Origin: Bradyrhizobium australiense
Lineage (GTDB): Bacteria > Pseudomonadota > Alphaproteobacteria > Rhizobiales > Xanthobacteraceae
Direction: 5' to 3'
Length of the DNA: 64,000 nucleotides
Assembly (NCBI RefSeq): GCF_013114825.1
Contig: NZ_JAAVLX010000003.1
Location: forward strand, 930,001-994,000
Part shown: in pieces, positions 44,076-53,349 of the stretch
Position numbering within the stretch: position 1 is the stretch's first letter
Layout: every line of letters begins with the position of its first letter
Program-made: the position numbers and the translations under genes
Notes under the pieces: model-generated
What the model was told of the DNA's origin: nothing
Seen by the model: the letters and a program-made list of their open reading frames with translations, nothing else
The model's database searches: none

Positions 44076-45473
44076 ATGAGCAACAAGATGTGGGGCGGCC
44101 GGTTCACCGAGCGTCCCGATGCAATCATGGAGGAAATCAACGTCTCGATCGACGTCGACCGTCACCTCTATGCCCAGGACATCGCCGCGTCCAAGGCCCA
44201 CGCCGCGATGCTGGCCGCGCAAGGTATTATTACCGCGAGTGATGCGAAAAATATCGGCAAGGGTCTAGACACGATTTTGTCAGAGATCGGCGAGGGCGCG
44301 TTCGATTTCAAGCGCGCGCTCGAAGACATCCATATGAATGTCGAGAGCCGGCTTTCCGAACTGATCGGGCCGGCGGCGGGACGGCTGCATACCGCCCGCT
44401 CGCGCAACGATCAGGTCGCGACCGATTTCCGGCTCTATGTGCGCGACACGATCGACCAGACGGATGCCGCGCTGGCCGCCTTCCAGCACGCTTTGGCTGC
44501 CCGCGCGCTGGAGCATGCCGCGACCGTGATGCCGGGCTTCACCCATCTGCAGACCGCGCAGCCCGTCACCTTCGGGCATCATCTCTTGGCCTATGTCGAG
44601 ATGGCCGCGCGCGACCGCGGCCGTTTTGCCGATGCGCGCAAGCGGCTGAACGAATCGCCGCTCGGCGCCGCGGCGCTCGCCGGAACCTCGTTTCCGATCG
44701 ATCGCGCCGCCACCGCCAAGGCGCTCGGCTTCGACCGCCCGATGGCCAATTCGCTGGACGCAGTGTCGGACCGCGACTTCGTGCTTGAAACCTTGTCGGC
44801 GGCGTCGATTGCGGCCGTGCACATGTCGCGTTTTGCCGAGGAAATCGTGATCTGGACCTCGCCGCTGGTCGGGCTGGTGCGGCTTTCCGACAAGTTCACC
44901 ACCGGCTCCTCGATCATGCCGCAGAAGCGCAATCCCGATGCGGCCGAACTGGTGCGCGCCAAGACCGGCCGGGTGATCGGCGCGCTCAACGGTCTCCTGA
45001 TCGTGATGAAGGGCCTGCCGCTCGCCTATCAAAAGGACATGCAGGAGGACAAGCAGGGCGCGATGGAAGCGTTTTCGGCGCTCTCGCTCGCGATTCGCGC
45101 CATGACCGGCATGGTCCTCGATCTCGTCCCCGACGAGGCGCGGATGAAGGCCGCGGCCGGCGAGGGCTATGCTACCGCCACCGATTTGGCCGACTGGCTG
45201 GTGCGGACGCTGAAGATGCCATTCCGCGACGCCCATCATGTCACCGGGCGAATCGTCGCCCTCGCGTCGAAGCAGGACGTGGCGCTGCACGAATTGACGC
45301 TGAAGGCGATGCAGGAGGTCGAGCCGAGAATCACGGGCGACGCGCTGCGGGTGCTGTCGGTGGAGGCGTCCGTCAAGAGCCGGACCAGCTATGGCGGCAC
45401 CGCGCCGAAGAACGTGTTTTCGCAGGCCAAAGCCTGGCTGAAGCGGCTGGAAAAAGAGCGAAAATTGGGCTGA
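44076..45473 (+). CDS. argH: argininosuccinate lyase
   Basis: The 465-residue fumarase/aspartase-superfamily enzyme begins [59 protein letters not shown] (catalytic His) and the signature [20 protein letters not shown] with its flexible catalytic Ser are all present. It splits argininosuccinate into arginine and fumarate, the last step of arginine synthesis. The spacing to the small lipoprotein (112 bases) and lysA suggests one amino-acid synthesis transcript. Confidence 0.96.
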   Translation: MSNKMWGGRFTERPDAIMEEINVSIDVDRHLYAQDIAASKAHAAMLAAQGIITASDAKNIGKGLDTILSEIGEGAFDFKRALEDIHMNVESRLSELIGPAAGRLHTARSRNDQVATDFRLYVRDTIDQTDAALAAFQHALAARALEHAATVMPGFTHLQTAQPVTFGHHLLAYVEMAARDRGRFADARKRLNESPLGAAALAGTSFPIDRAATAKALGFDRPMANSLDAVSDRDFVLETLSAASIAAVHMSRFAEEIVIWTSPLVGLVRLSDKFTTGSSIMPQKRNPDAAELVRAKTGRVIGALNGLLIVMKGLPLAYQKDMQEDKQGAMEAFSALSLAIRAMTGMVLDLVPDEARMKAAAGEGYATATDLADWLVRTLKMPFRDAHHVTGRIVALASKQDVALHELTLKAMQEVEPRITGDALRVLSVEASVKSRTSYGGTAPKNVFSQAKAWLKRLEKERKLG

Positions 45474-45585
45474 AGAAAAAACTTCGCTGCAATTTCTTGG
45501 GTTTTTCTTGGGTTTCCGTGGCTGATCGGCACTCGCCAGGCTGTAGCAATCTTTGTATGGTGCGGCGCGCATTGGGGATTTCGTC

Positions 45586-45849
45586 GTGATCAGTAACTAC
45601 CGCCCGTCATCTTCGGGATGGGCCATTATCCTGCTGAGCGTGACTGCGCTCGCGCTTGGGGGCTGCGGACGCAAGGGCGGGCTCGATCTGCCACCGAATG
45701 CGCCGCCGCAGGCGCAGGTCACGTCGGATACCGAGGCCGAGCGGGCGGCGCAGCCCGGCGTCTTCAATTCGACCTACGGGTCCGAGGCGGCGCCAGCGGC
45801 ACCTAAGGGTCGCAAGAAGCCGTTCGTTCTCGATCCGCTGCTGGACTGA
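45586..45849 (+). CDS. lptM: small lipoprotein (LptM/YifL type)
   Basis: About 87 residues. The N-terminal helix (GWAIILLSVTALALGGC) ends in a lipobox with Cys, followed by GRKGGLDLPPNAPP, the conserved start of the LptM family, which helps LptD mature in the outer membrane. A Pro/Ala-rich tail follows, closing KKPFVLDPLLD as in alphaproteobacterial members. GGGGA lies 7 bases before the GTG at 45586; a TTG at 45553 is the alternative. The ATG of lysA lies 7 bases after the stop, a usual order in alphaproteobacteria. Confidence 0.83.
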   Translation: MISNYRPSSSGWAIILLSVTALALGGCGRKGGLDLPPNAPPQAQVTSDTEAERAAQPGVFNSTYGSEAAPAAPKGRKKPFVLDPLLD

Positions 45850-45856
45850 GCGCGCC

Positions 45857-47122
45857 ATGAATCATTTTGATTACCGCAACGGCGTGCTTCACGCCGAGGC
45901 CGTGAGCTTGTCCGATCTGGCGGATGCCGTCGGCACGCCGTTCTATTGCTATTCGACCGCGACGCTGGAGCGCCACTACCGCGTCTTTACCGAGGCTTTT
46001 GCCGGCGAGAAGACACTGGTCTGCTACGCCATGAAGGCGAATTCCAACCAGTCGGTGCTGCGCACGCTGGCGAAGCTCGGGGCGGGCGCCGACGTTGTCT
46101 CGGGCGGCGAGTTGAAGCGGGCGCTGGCGGCGGGGATTCCGCCGAACAAGATTCTGTTTTCCGGCGTCGGCAAGACCGAGATAGAACTGCGCGCGGCGCT
46201 CGCGGCCGATATCCTCTGCATTAACGTCGAGTCCGAACCCGAACTGGAATTACTATCTAAGCTCGCGGTCGAGACCGGCAGGACCGCGCGGATTTCGCTG
46301 CGGGTCAATCCTGATGTCGACGCCGGGACGCATGCCAAGATCGCCACCGGCAAGTCCGAGAACAAGTTCGGCATTCCCATTGCACGCGCCCGCGCGGTCT
46401 ATGCCCGCGCGGCGAAGCTGCCGGGGATCGAAGTGACCGGCACCGACATGCATATCGGCAGCCAGATCACCGATCTCTCCAGGATGGAAACCGCGTTCCG
46501 GATTCTTTCCGAATTCGTGCAGGTGTTGCGCGCCGACGGCCACACTATCTCCCATATCGATTTCGGCGGCGGGCTGGGCATTCCCTATCACGCCGACCGC
46601 GAGGCGCCGCCATTGCCGTCGGCCTATGCCGCGATGGTCAAGCGGGTGACGCACAATCTCGGCTGCACGCTGATGTTCGAGCCCGGGCGGATGATCGTCG
46701 GCAATGCCGGCATCCTCGTCTCCCGCGTGATCTACGTAAAGCCGGGCGAGGCCAAGAATTTCGTCATCATCGACGCGGCGATGAACGATCTGATCCGCCC
46801 GACGCTCTACGAAGCCCACCACGACATCCTCCCTGTTCGCGAGCCGGCCAAGGATGTGCGAACGATTGCCGCCGACGTGGTTGGACCCGTCTGCGAAACC
46901 GGCGACTATCTTGCGCTCGACCGTAATTTGCCCGAGCCCAGGGCCGGCGACCTTCTGGCCATCATGACCGCCGGCGCCTACGGCGCGGTGCAGTCCGGCT
47001 TCTACAATACGCGGCCTTTGGTGGCCGAAGTCCTGGTCAAGGACGACCAGTACGCCGTGGTCCGCCCCCGCATCGAGGTCGAGGAATTGATCGCGATGGA
47101 CCGCCCGGCGCCGTGGTTGTGA
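45857..47122 (+). CDS. lysA: diaminopimelate decarboxylase
   Basis: The 421-residue fold-III PLP enzyme carries PLP Lys in KTLVCYAMKANSNQ, followed by GADVVSGGELKRAL. NPDVDAGTHAKIATGKSENKFGI, HIDFGGGLGIPY (phosphate-binding Gly loop), FEPGRMIVGNAG and VGPVCETGDYLA with the catalytic Cys complete the picture. It makes L-lysine from meso-diaminopimelate. It starts 7 bases after the lipoprotein gene, in an argH - lptM - lysA order that is conserved in bradyrhizobia. Confidence 0.96.
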   Translation: MNHFDYRNGVLHAEAVSLSDLADAVGTPFYCYSTATLERHYRVFTEAFAGEKTLVCYAMKANSNQSVLRTLAKLGAGADVVSGGELKRALAAGIPPNKILFSGVGKTEIELRAALAADILCINVESEPELELLSKLAVETGRTARISLRVNPDVDAGTHAKIATGKSENKFGIPIARARAVYARAAKLPGIEVTGTDMHIGSQITDLSRMETAFRILSEFVQVLRADGHTISHIDFGGGLGIPYHADREAPPLPSAYAAMVKRVTHNLGCTLMFEPGRMIVGNAGILVSRVIYVKPGEAKNFVIIDAAMNDLIRPTLYEAHHDILPVREPAKDVRTIAADVVGPVCETGDYLALDRNLPEPRAGDLLAIMTAGAYGAVQSGFYNTRPLVAEVLVKDDQYAVVRPRIEVEELIAMDRPAPWL

Positions 47123-47149
47123 TGCCACTGATTGCGCAACGATAGCGCT

Positions 47150-47278
47150 GTCGTCCCTGCGAACGCAGGGACCCATAACCACCGCTTTATTTGTTGCGCC
47201 AAGCTGGGGGCTCCAGCTCCAACTACAAATACCTGTGGTTATGAGTCCCGGGTCGCACTTCGCTTGCCCGGACGACGG
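47150..47278. repeat. palindromic intergenic repeat, family C
   Basis: GTCGTCCCTGCGAACGCAGG starts the element. GGGACCCATAACCAC (47168-47182) is inverse to GTGGTTATGAGTCCC (47235-47249), and CCCGGACGACG closes it. It may end both lysA and the convergent L,D-transpeptidase transcript. The start resembles family D at 53216. Confidence 0.75.
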
Positions 47279-47309
47279 CGTTTAGTTGGCCGCGTGGCGA
47301 AGAACGGGT

Positions 47310-48824
47310 TCACCAGTTAGAAAAGGGACTTCCGAAAGGCGAGCGCCAGAATTGAAGGCTGCGTGGGTACGCGTCGCGGAATTCGGTCCCCGGACTGCGT
47401 CGCCGCCTCTTGATACCGCCTTGCGGCTCGCCGCTCAACAGCACCACGAATTCCGTTCCCTTCCCGGTTTCCGAGCTCAATGGCTCGTCCGTGACGATCA
47501 GCGAGGATCGCGGCGCAATGGCGACGATGCGATCCAATGCGTCCTGCGGAATGGCAATGCGGTCGAGCGCGGCCCTTGCATTGTCCAAGTCGGTCAGCGC
47601 CGGCTCAATGTCGCGTCCGCTGCTTCCGCGCGCCGGGTCATGTGACTGAACTGTGCCGTCAGGCGCATGCTTGCTGCCCAACAACGACGCGACGCTCCAT
47701 CGCAACTTGGCATCGTCGGAGGTCCGCTCCGCGGCGGTGAAGACATGCGTGCCGATTGGACGATCAGGATCTGCGATCGTGACCGGACTTTCAAAGACGG
47801 GCTCGAATGCTTGCCTGACATAAAGCCGCTGGGTCTTGCGGCTGATCAACACGGACACCGGTTGGAGTTCGCGCGCGATCTGGCGGGCCGCCTCGGCTGC
47901 CTTGGCCCGCGCCGTCTCCGCCGCGACGGCGGCTTCTCGCGTCGAGGTGACGGCATCGCGCTTCTGTTGCAGATCCGCTTTGGCGGCTTCCCATTGCGCC
48001 TGCAACTCCGCGAGCCTGGCGACTGCCTGCGCCCTGGCGCCCTCGGCCTGCTGCCTTTCCTCCGCCGACTTGGCGGAGGAAAGTGCCGTCTCCGCGGCCG
48101 CCAATTCCGCCTCGGCTTTGAGCTTCAGATTTTCCGCTGTGCGCACCGGCACCATCGCCAGTGAAGCCTCCCGGAAGGCCGTCCCCGCGGCGAGCCTCAC
48201 CGTGGCCGCTGCCCGCGCCGCCTCTTCCACCTCTGCGGCACGGAATGCGGCCAAGGCAGTGGCACCTGGCTTGGGTTGGAACAGAAGCGGATGAGTGATC
48301 TCGATGGGCGCCACATCGCTTGGCGCCACGATTACTCGCATGCCCATCGTGGTCACGTCGAACAGGCGTTCGGCGAAGTCGAATGGCAGCCGGATACAGC
48401 CATGAGACGCCGGACGCCCTGGCAGCACACCGCCATGAAGTGCGATGCCTGACCAGGTGATGCGTTGCATGTGGGGCATGTAGGCATCGTCATAAAGGTT
48501 CGAGTAATGGTCCTCCACTTTCTGGATAATGCTGAAGATGCCGGCGGGCGTCTCGCGGCCCTTCGTCCCGCTCGATACAGGCGCCCGCAGGATCCACCCC
48601 TTGGCATCATAAACAGTGATCCGCTGGTTGCGCAGCGAGACGATGGCCATGATCGGCTCGCCCGCGCTGCGCGACTGAACGGTCTCGATCGGACGTTCGC
48701 TCCGGCCGCTTCTGGCGCCCGCATCGTCTCCCGCAGCGATCAGTGCGGCCAAAGCGGTAACGCCAAGATAGGCGGACCGCAGCCGCCTTTGCCTGCACTT
48801 CGAATCTAAGCAACGAGACGTCAT
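47310..48824 (-). CDS. L,D-transpeptidase with coiled coil and second degenerate YkuD-like domain
   Basis: Predicted 504 residues. An N-terminal helix (about 19-31) is the export signal or anchor. The YkuD domain at about 57-175 has the full catalytic motif HGGVLPGRPASHGCIRLP (His130, His141, Cys143), which makes 3-3 peptidoglycan or lipoprotein cross-links. Residues 195-320 form an Ala/Glu/Gln coiled coil. Residues 322-365 (VSVLISRKTQRLYVRQAFE... RPIGTHVFTA) repeat the start of a YkuD domain but lack the Cys motif. The C-terminus is Arg/Phe-rich. The ATG at 48824 is chosen for the signal region. Confidence 0.83.
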   Translation of the reverse strand: MTSRCLDSKCRQRRLRSAYLGVTALAALIAAGDDAGARSGRSERPIETVQSRSAGEPIMAIVSLRNQRITVYDAKGWILRAPVSSGTKGRETPAGIFSIIQKVEDHYSNLYDDAYMPHMQRITWSGIALHGGVLPGRPASHGCIRLPFDFAERLFDVTTMGMRVIVAPSDVAPIEITHPLLFQPKPGATALAAFRAAEVEEAARAAATVRLAAGTAFREASLAMVPVRTAENLKLKAEAELAAAETALSSAKSAEERQQAEGARAQAVARLAELQAQWEAAKADLQQKRDAVTSTREAAVAAETARAKAAEAARQIARELQPVSVLISRKTQRLYVRQAFEPVFESPVTIADPDRPIGTHVFTAAERTSDDAKLRWSVASLLGSKHAPDGTVQSHDPARGSSGRDIEPALTDLDNARAALDRIAIPQDALDRIVAIAPRSSLIVTDEPLSSETGKGTEFVVLLSGEPQGGIKRRRRSPGTEFRDAYPRSLQFWRSPFGSPFSNW

Positions 48825-48984
48825 GCGCGTCCCACTAATGGATCGGATCAACGCCAGTTTGTACTCAAGTACATTCAGAACGTAACCCCACTCGATCGCA
48901 CTTGCCAACTTGGAACTGCGCAAATGCTCATGGGCCTGCGTAGCCGGCCGCACCGCGCCGCCGGCTGATAATCCGCCGTCTGTG

Positions 48985-49893
48985 CTACTTCCCCGTTGCG
49001 CCGCCCTTCCCCCCGCCAACCACGACACCTGCCGCTTTCTCGATCGGCTTGATCGCCGCGGTAAAATCCGACTCCGCGCCCTCGTCCCGGATGATAACTT
49101 CCCACAAGCGCCCAACCGCTTCGGCGACTTCCATCGACAGCCCGAGCGATTTCATCTCTTCCAGCGCGAGCCGCACGTCCTTCACCATTAGTCCCGTTGC
49201 AAAGCCGAAATCGAAGCTGCGCGGCAGCACCGAGCGCGGAAACTTGTCGCGGCTGGCCGTATTGAGGCCGGACCCTGCGTTGATGACGTCGATCATCACG
49301 GCCGGATCGAGTCCTGCCTTGACGCCCATCACGACCGCTTCCGATGTCGCCACCATCGCGGTCGCCGAGAGGAAGTTGTTGGCGAGCTTCATGGTCTGCG
49401 CCGAGCCAGGCTTTTCGCCGATGAAGAACACTTTTCCGATCGCCCCGAGCGCGGGTTTTATCAGCTCGCAATCGGCGCGCGGTCCGGAGACCATCACGGC
49501 CAGCGTGCCCTTCTCGGCACCGCCGACGCCGCCGCTAACGGGGCTGTCGATCTGCACGATGTTCTTCTTGGCCAGCCGGCCGTGAATCCGTGCCGCCATC
49601 TGCGAGCCGACGGTAGAGAGATCGACGAAGCGCTTCACACGCTTGCCCTCGATCACGCCGCCGCTGCCGGTCGCGACTTCAAGCGATGCCTGCAGCGAAG
49701 GCAGGCTCGCCAGGACGGTCTCGCAGCGGTCGGCGATGTCTTTGGACGAGGATGCTGCCTGCGCGCCGAGCGCGACGAGCTTGTCGACGGCTTGCTGCCG
49801 CGTATCGAACACGGTGAGTTGATGCTTGGCCTCGATCAGGCGGCGCGCCATCGGGAAGCCCATCTTCCCGAGGCCGATGAATCCGATTTCCAT
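48985..49893 (-). CDS. NAD(P)-dependent oxidoreductase, 3-hydroxyisobutyrate dehydrogenase family
   Basis: The 302-residue beta-hydroxyacid dehydrogenase shows IGFIGLGKMGFPMARRLIEA (nucleotide-binding GxGxMG). VDLSTVGSQMAARI, DSPVSGGVGGAEKGTLAVMVSG and KLANNFLSATAMVATSEA with the catalytic Lys also follow the family. Relatives reduce or oxidise 3-hydroxyisobutyrate, tartronate semialdehyde or 6-phosphogluconate-type acids; the exact one cannot be told. Arg33 after the second strand (FDTRQQ) suggests NADP(H). The C-terminal extension ends in Gly/Lys. A family A repeat lies 16 bases upstream of the start. Confidence 0.9.
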   Translation of the reverse strand: MEIGFIGLGKMGFPMARRLIEAKHQLTVFDTRQQAVDKLVALGAQAASSSKDIADRCETVLASLPSLQASLEVATGSGGVIEGKRVKRFVDLSTVGSQMAARIHGRLAKKNIVQIDSPVSGGVGGAEKGTLAVMVSGPRADCELIKPALGAIGKVFFIGEKPGSAQTMKLANNFLSATAMVATSEAVVMGVKAGLDPAVMIDVINAGSGLNTASRDKFPRSVLPRSFDFGFATGLMVKDVRLALEEMKSLGLSMEVAEAVGRLWEVIIRDEGAESDFTAAIKPIEKAAGVVVGGGKGGATGK

Positions 49894-49909
49894 GGTGTTT
49901 CCTTGAATT

Positions 49910-49993
49910 CGTTATTGCGAGCGAAGCGAAGCAATCCACGCCGCAGCACGCGGAGAGATGGATTGCTTCGTCGCTTCGCTCCTCGCAATGACG
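49910..49993. repeat. palindromic intergenic repeat, family A copy 2
   Basis: ATTGCGAGCGAAGCGAAGCA near the left and GATTGCTTCGTCGCTTCGCT, then CCTCGCAATGACG, at the right match copy 1 at 30026-30110 nearly base for base in both arms. The central 20-odd bases differ. A hairpin with about 25 paired bases is possible. Confidence 0.87.
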
Positions 49994-50030
49994 GCTGAAC
50001 GGTGTCGTTGCATTCGCATTCGACCGGCTC

Positions 50031-50411
50031 TCAGCCCTTATCCAATTCCGCGAACACCTCGCGCGCGATGCGAAAACTATCGACGCCGGCTGGGATGCCG
50101 GCATAGATCGAAACCTGCATGAAGATCTCGCGGATTTCGTCGCGGCTGACGCCGTTGGTCAGCGCGCCCTTGATGTGCGCCTTCAGTTCGTGCGGCCGGT
50201 TGAGGATCGGGATCATGGCGAGGTTGAGCATGCTGCGGGTCTTGCGCGGCAGTTCCTCGCGGCCCCACACTGCGCCCCAGCAATATTCGGTGACGAGTTC
50301 CTGGAACGGCTTGTTAAAGCTGTCGGCACTCTTCAGCGCGTTATTGACATAGGCCTCGCCGAGCACCGCTTTGCGAATTTCCAATCCCTTGTCGTGCGTC
50401 TTCTGGTCCAT
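50031..50411 (-). CDS. carboxymuconolactone decarboxylase (CMD/PcaC-like) family protein
   Basis: The 126-residue all-helical protein has FNKPFQELVTEYCWGAVWGREELPRKTRSMLNLAMIPILNR and HIKGALTNGVSRDEIREIFMQVSIYAGIPAG, the CMD signature. It has no CxxC pair, so it is of the PcaC rather than AhpD type. PcaC decarboxylates 4-carboxymuconolactone in the protocatechuate branch of the beta-ketoadipate pathway, but isolated copies such as this one may act on other lactones. It lies next to the dehydrogenase on the same strand, separated by a repeat. Confidence 0.86.
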   Translation of the reverse strand: MDQKTHDKGLEIRKAVLGEAYVNNALKSADSFNKPFQELVTEYCWGAVWGREELPRKTRSMLNLAMIPILNRPHELKAHIKGALTNGVSRDEIREIFMQVSIYAGIPAGVDSFRIAREVFAELDKG

Positions 50412-50575
50412 GTCATTTCCTCGTATTTTTACGGTTCGGCGCGAAGGTTACGGGGTGGCCAGCCCGCAGTCACGCCTTCGTGTTATGCGTATTTCCGGGT
50501 GTGGGTTACCCCGGGAACAGGTGCCTCATTGCCGCCGTTGTGCTAGGCTGAATTGTCGACGACCCGGAGAGATTG

Positions 50576-53182
50576 TTGAACGGCGCTCCCCCCGACCCCA
50601 CAAAGCCCGCACGCGAGCCGGCTGCTGTCGCGCGGCTTCAACTGACGCGCGCCCTGCAGCGGGCGCACTACGCGATTGCGTGGGAACGTACCTGGCCGGG
50701 CCTCGTCCGGTTTCTGAGCGTCGTCGGACTGTTTCTGGTGGCGTCCTGGGCCGGATTGTGGCTGGCGCTGCCGTTCCTTGCACGCGCGGTCGGCATTGGC
50801 CTGTTCGCCCTCGCGGCGCTGGCCGCATTGTTGCCGCTCGTGCGGTTTCGCTGGCCGAGCCGCGAAGAGGCGTTGAGCAGGCTCGACCGCGGCACCGGCA
50901 TTCGCCATCGGCCGGCGACCGCGCTGACCGACACGCTCTCGACCAGGGATCCGATCGCGCAGGCGCTGTGGCGGGAGCAGCGCGAGCGCACACTGGCCTC
51001 GATCAAGCGGATCCGCGCCGGACTGCCTTCGCCGCGGCTGGCGATCCACGACCCCTGGGCGCTGCGCGCGCTGATCGTGGTGATGCTGGCGGCCGCCTAT
51101 GTCGCCGCCGGCGACGAGCGCGCGCTGCGAATTGCCGCGGCGTTCGACTGGAACGGCGTGCTGGCGCCGGCCAACGTGCGGGTCGATGCCTGGGTGACCC
51201 CGCCGCTCTATACCGGCAAGCCGCCGGTCATCCTGTCTGCCGCCAACCGCGATGCGGCGTCTTCCGATAGCGGGGCACCATTGCCGGTGCCTGCAGGCAG
51301 CACGCTGCTGGTGCGCTCCAGCGGCGGCAATATCGACGTCGTGGTCGGCGGCGGCGTCACCGAGGTAGCGCCGAGCGAGCAGGCCCCGAAGGGCACCAAC
51401 GAACGGCATTTCAAGATCACGGGCGACGGCACGGCGCATGTCCGCGCGCCGTCCGGCCAGCCGCTGTGGCGGTTCGCGGCGACGCCCGACCGTGCCCCGA
51501 CCATCTCGCTGGCAAAAGATCCGGAGCGCCAGGCCCGCGGCTCGCTGCAGATGTCCTACAAGCTCGAGGATGATTACGGCGTCACCGAAGCGCGCGCGCA
51601 ATTCGCCGCCCGCGTTCCCGATGCCGCCAAAGAAGGCAACAAGGACGGCAAGAGCAAGGACGCCGACAAGTCCGAGCCACGGCCGCTGTTCGAGCCGCCG
51701 CAGTTTGCGCTGGTGCTGCCCAATGCGCGCACCCGCAATGGCGTCGGCCAGACGGTGAAGGATCTCAGCGAGGATCCTTATGCCGGCGCGGATGTCACAC
51801 TGACGCTCACGGCCAAGGACGAGGCCGGCAATGAGGGCAAGAGCGAGCCCTTCAACATGCGGCTGCCGGAGCGGCTGTTCACCAAGCCCCTGGCGCGCGC
51901 GCTGATCGAGCAGCGCCGAATCCTGGCGCTCGACGCCAATCAGAATTCGCAAGTTTACACCGCCCTCGACGCGCTGATGATCGAGCCGGAGTTGTTCACG
52001 CCGGAAGCCGGGCATTATCTCGGGCTCTTCAGCGTTAAGCACCAACTCGAGGAGGCGCGCACCGACGCCGCGCTGCGCGATGTCGTCGCCAGCCTGTGGG
52101 CGCTGGCCGTCACCATCGAGGACGGCAACATCACCGATGTCGATAAGGCGCTGCGCGCGGCGCAGGAGGCGCTCAAGCAGGCGCTGGAGCGCGGCGCCAG
52201 CGACGAGGAGATCAAGAAGCTGACGGACAATCTGCGCGCTGCGCTGGACAATTTCTTGCGCCAGCTCGCCGAGCAGTTCCGCAACAACCCGCAGCAACAG
52301 GCGCGCCCGCTCGATCCCAACACGAAAATGCTGAGCCAGCAGGATCTCAAGAACATGCTCGACCGGCTGGAGCGGATGTCACGTTCCGGCGACAAGGATG
52401 CCGCCAAGCAGCTGCTCGAACAGCTACAGCAGATGCTGGAAAACCTGCAGATGGCGCAGCCCGGCCAGGGCGGCGACAACGAGATGGAGCAGGCGCTGAA
52501 CGAGCTCGGCGACATGATCCGCAAGCAGCAGCAATTGCGCGACAAGACCTACAAGCAGGGCCAGGATTCGCGGCGCGACCGCATGCGCGGCAAGCAGGGC
52601 GAGCAGAGCATGGGCGACCTGCAGCAGGACCAGCAGGGCCTGCGCGACCGTCTCAAGAAGCTGCAGGAAGAGCTCGCCAAGCGCGGCATGGGCCCGGGCC
52701 AGCGCGGGCAGCAGGGTCAGCGCGGCGACCAGCAGGGACAGGGCCAGCAGGGTCAAGGCGGCGAGCAAGGCGACGGCGAGGACGGGCTCGATCAGGCCGA
52801 TTCGGCCATGGGCGATGCCACCGGCCGGCTTGGCGAGGGCAATGCGGAGGGCGCGGTGGACTCGCAGGGCCGCGCGCTGGACGCGCTGCGCAAGGGGGCC
52901 CAGAGCCTTGCGGAAGCCATGCAGCAGGGTGACGGCGACCAGCCGGGCGACGGCCCGGGCAACCCCAGAGGCCGGCAGCAGGGCGCTGCCAACTCGACCG
53001 ATCCGCTCGGACGGCCGATGCGCCACAACGAATTCACCGACGATTATTCGGTGAAGATCCCTGGCGAGATCGACGTGCAGCGCGTGCGCCGGATCCTGGA
53101 AGAACTGCGCCGCCGTCTCGCCGATCCGGCCCGCCCGCAGATCGAACTCGATTACATCGAGCGGTTGTTGAAGGATTATTGA
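50576..53182 (+). CDS. TIGR02302/DUF4175 large membrane protein
   Basis: About 868 residues. Two adjacent TM helices (about 45-90) precede LDRGTGIRHRPATALTDTL, a hallmark. A large extracytoplasmic part (after about residue 155) has beta-rich GYLTPPLYT-like VTPPLYTGKPPV and LEDDYGVTEARA motifs. A long helical stretch rich in Gln/Asp/Lys follows, with MLSQQDLKNMLDRLERMSRSG repeats. A Gln/Gly tract lies near residues 700-730 (GQRGQQGQRGDQQGQGQQGQ). The C-terminus is RRILEELRRRLADPARPQIELDYIERLLKDY. The TTG at 50576 has GGAGA 5 bases upstream; the TTG at 50573 is equally possible. Envelope function is unknown. Confidence 0.85.
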   Translation: MNGAPPDPTKPAREPAAVARLQLTRALQRAHYAIAWERTWPGLVRFLSVVGLFLVASWAGLWLALPFLARAVGIGLFALAALAALLPLVRFRWPSREEALSRLDRGTGIRHRPATALTDTLSTRDPIAQALWREQRERTLASIKRIRAGLPSPRLAIHDPWALRALIVVMLAAAYVAAGDERALRIAAAFDWNGVLAPANVRVDAWVTPPLYTGKPPVILSAANRDAASSDSGAPLPVPAGSTLLVRSSGGNIDVVVGGGVTEVAPSEQAPKGTNERHFKITGDGTAHVRAPSGQPLWRFAATPDRAPTISLAKDPERQARGSLQMSYKLEDDYGVTEARAQFAARVPDAAKEGNKDGKSKDADKSEPRPLFEPPQFALVLPNARTRNGVGQTVKDLSEDPYAGADVTLTLTAKDEAGNEGKSEPFNMRLPERLFTKPLARALIEQRRILALDANQNSQVYTALDALMIEPELFTPEAGHYLGLFSVKHQLEEARTDAALRDVVASLWALAVTIEDGNITDVDKALRAAQEALKQALERGASDEEIKKLTDNLRAALDNFLRQLAEQFRNNPQQQARPLDPNTKMLSQQDLKNMLDRLERMSRSGDKDAAKQLLEQLQQMLENLQMAQPGQGGDNEMEQALNELGDMIRKQQQLRDKTYKQGQDSRRDRMRGKQGEQSMGDLQQDQQGLRDRLKKLQEELAKRGMGPGQRGQQGQRGDQQGQGQQGQGGEQGDGEDGLDQADSAMGDATGRLGEGNAEGAVDSQGRALDALRKGAQSLAEAMQQGDGDQPGDGPGNPRGRQQGAANSTDPLGRPMRHNEFTDDYSVKIPGEIDVQRVRRILEELRRRLADPARPQIELDYIERLLKDY

Positions 53183-53215
53183 GGGGCTTGGCCCCACCGG
53201 CCGACTACCCAGATT

Positions 53216-53316
53216 GTCGTCCCCCGCGAAGGCGGGTGACACAGTATATCCAGAGACGTCAGCGATTGAATCGAAAAGCCGCGGCGTACTGGGTCCCCGC
53301 CTTAGCGGGGGACGAC
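53216..53316. repeat. palindromic intergenic repeat, family D
   Basis: GTCGTCCCCCGCGAAGGCGG at the left is inverse to CCCGCCTTAGCGGGGGACGA at the right, leaving a 57-base centre. It lies between the convergent TIGR02302 and cpdR genes and may end both transcripts. It shares GTCGTCCC-GCGAA with family C at 47150. Confidence 0.8.
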
Positions 53317-53349
53317 GAGTAGGGAGCGCCTGCAACGCCTCTTGCGGCT

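Noticed and set aside
44280..45572. 430-codon minus-strand frame
   Set aside because: Antisense to argH, His/Arg/Gly-rich, no motif.
50543..52297. 584-codon minus-strand frame
   Set aside because: Antisense to the TIGR02302 gene, Arg/Gln-rich, a product of GC-rich codon bias.
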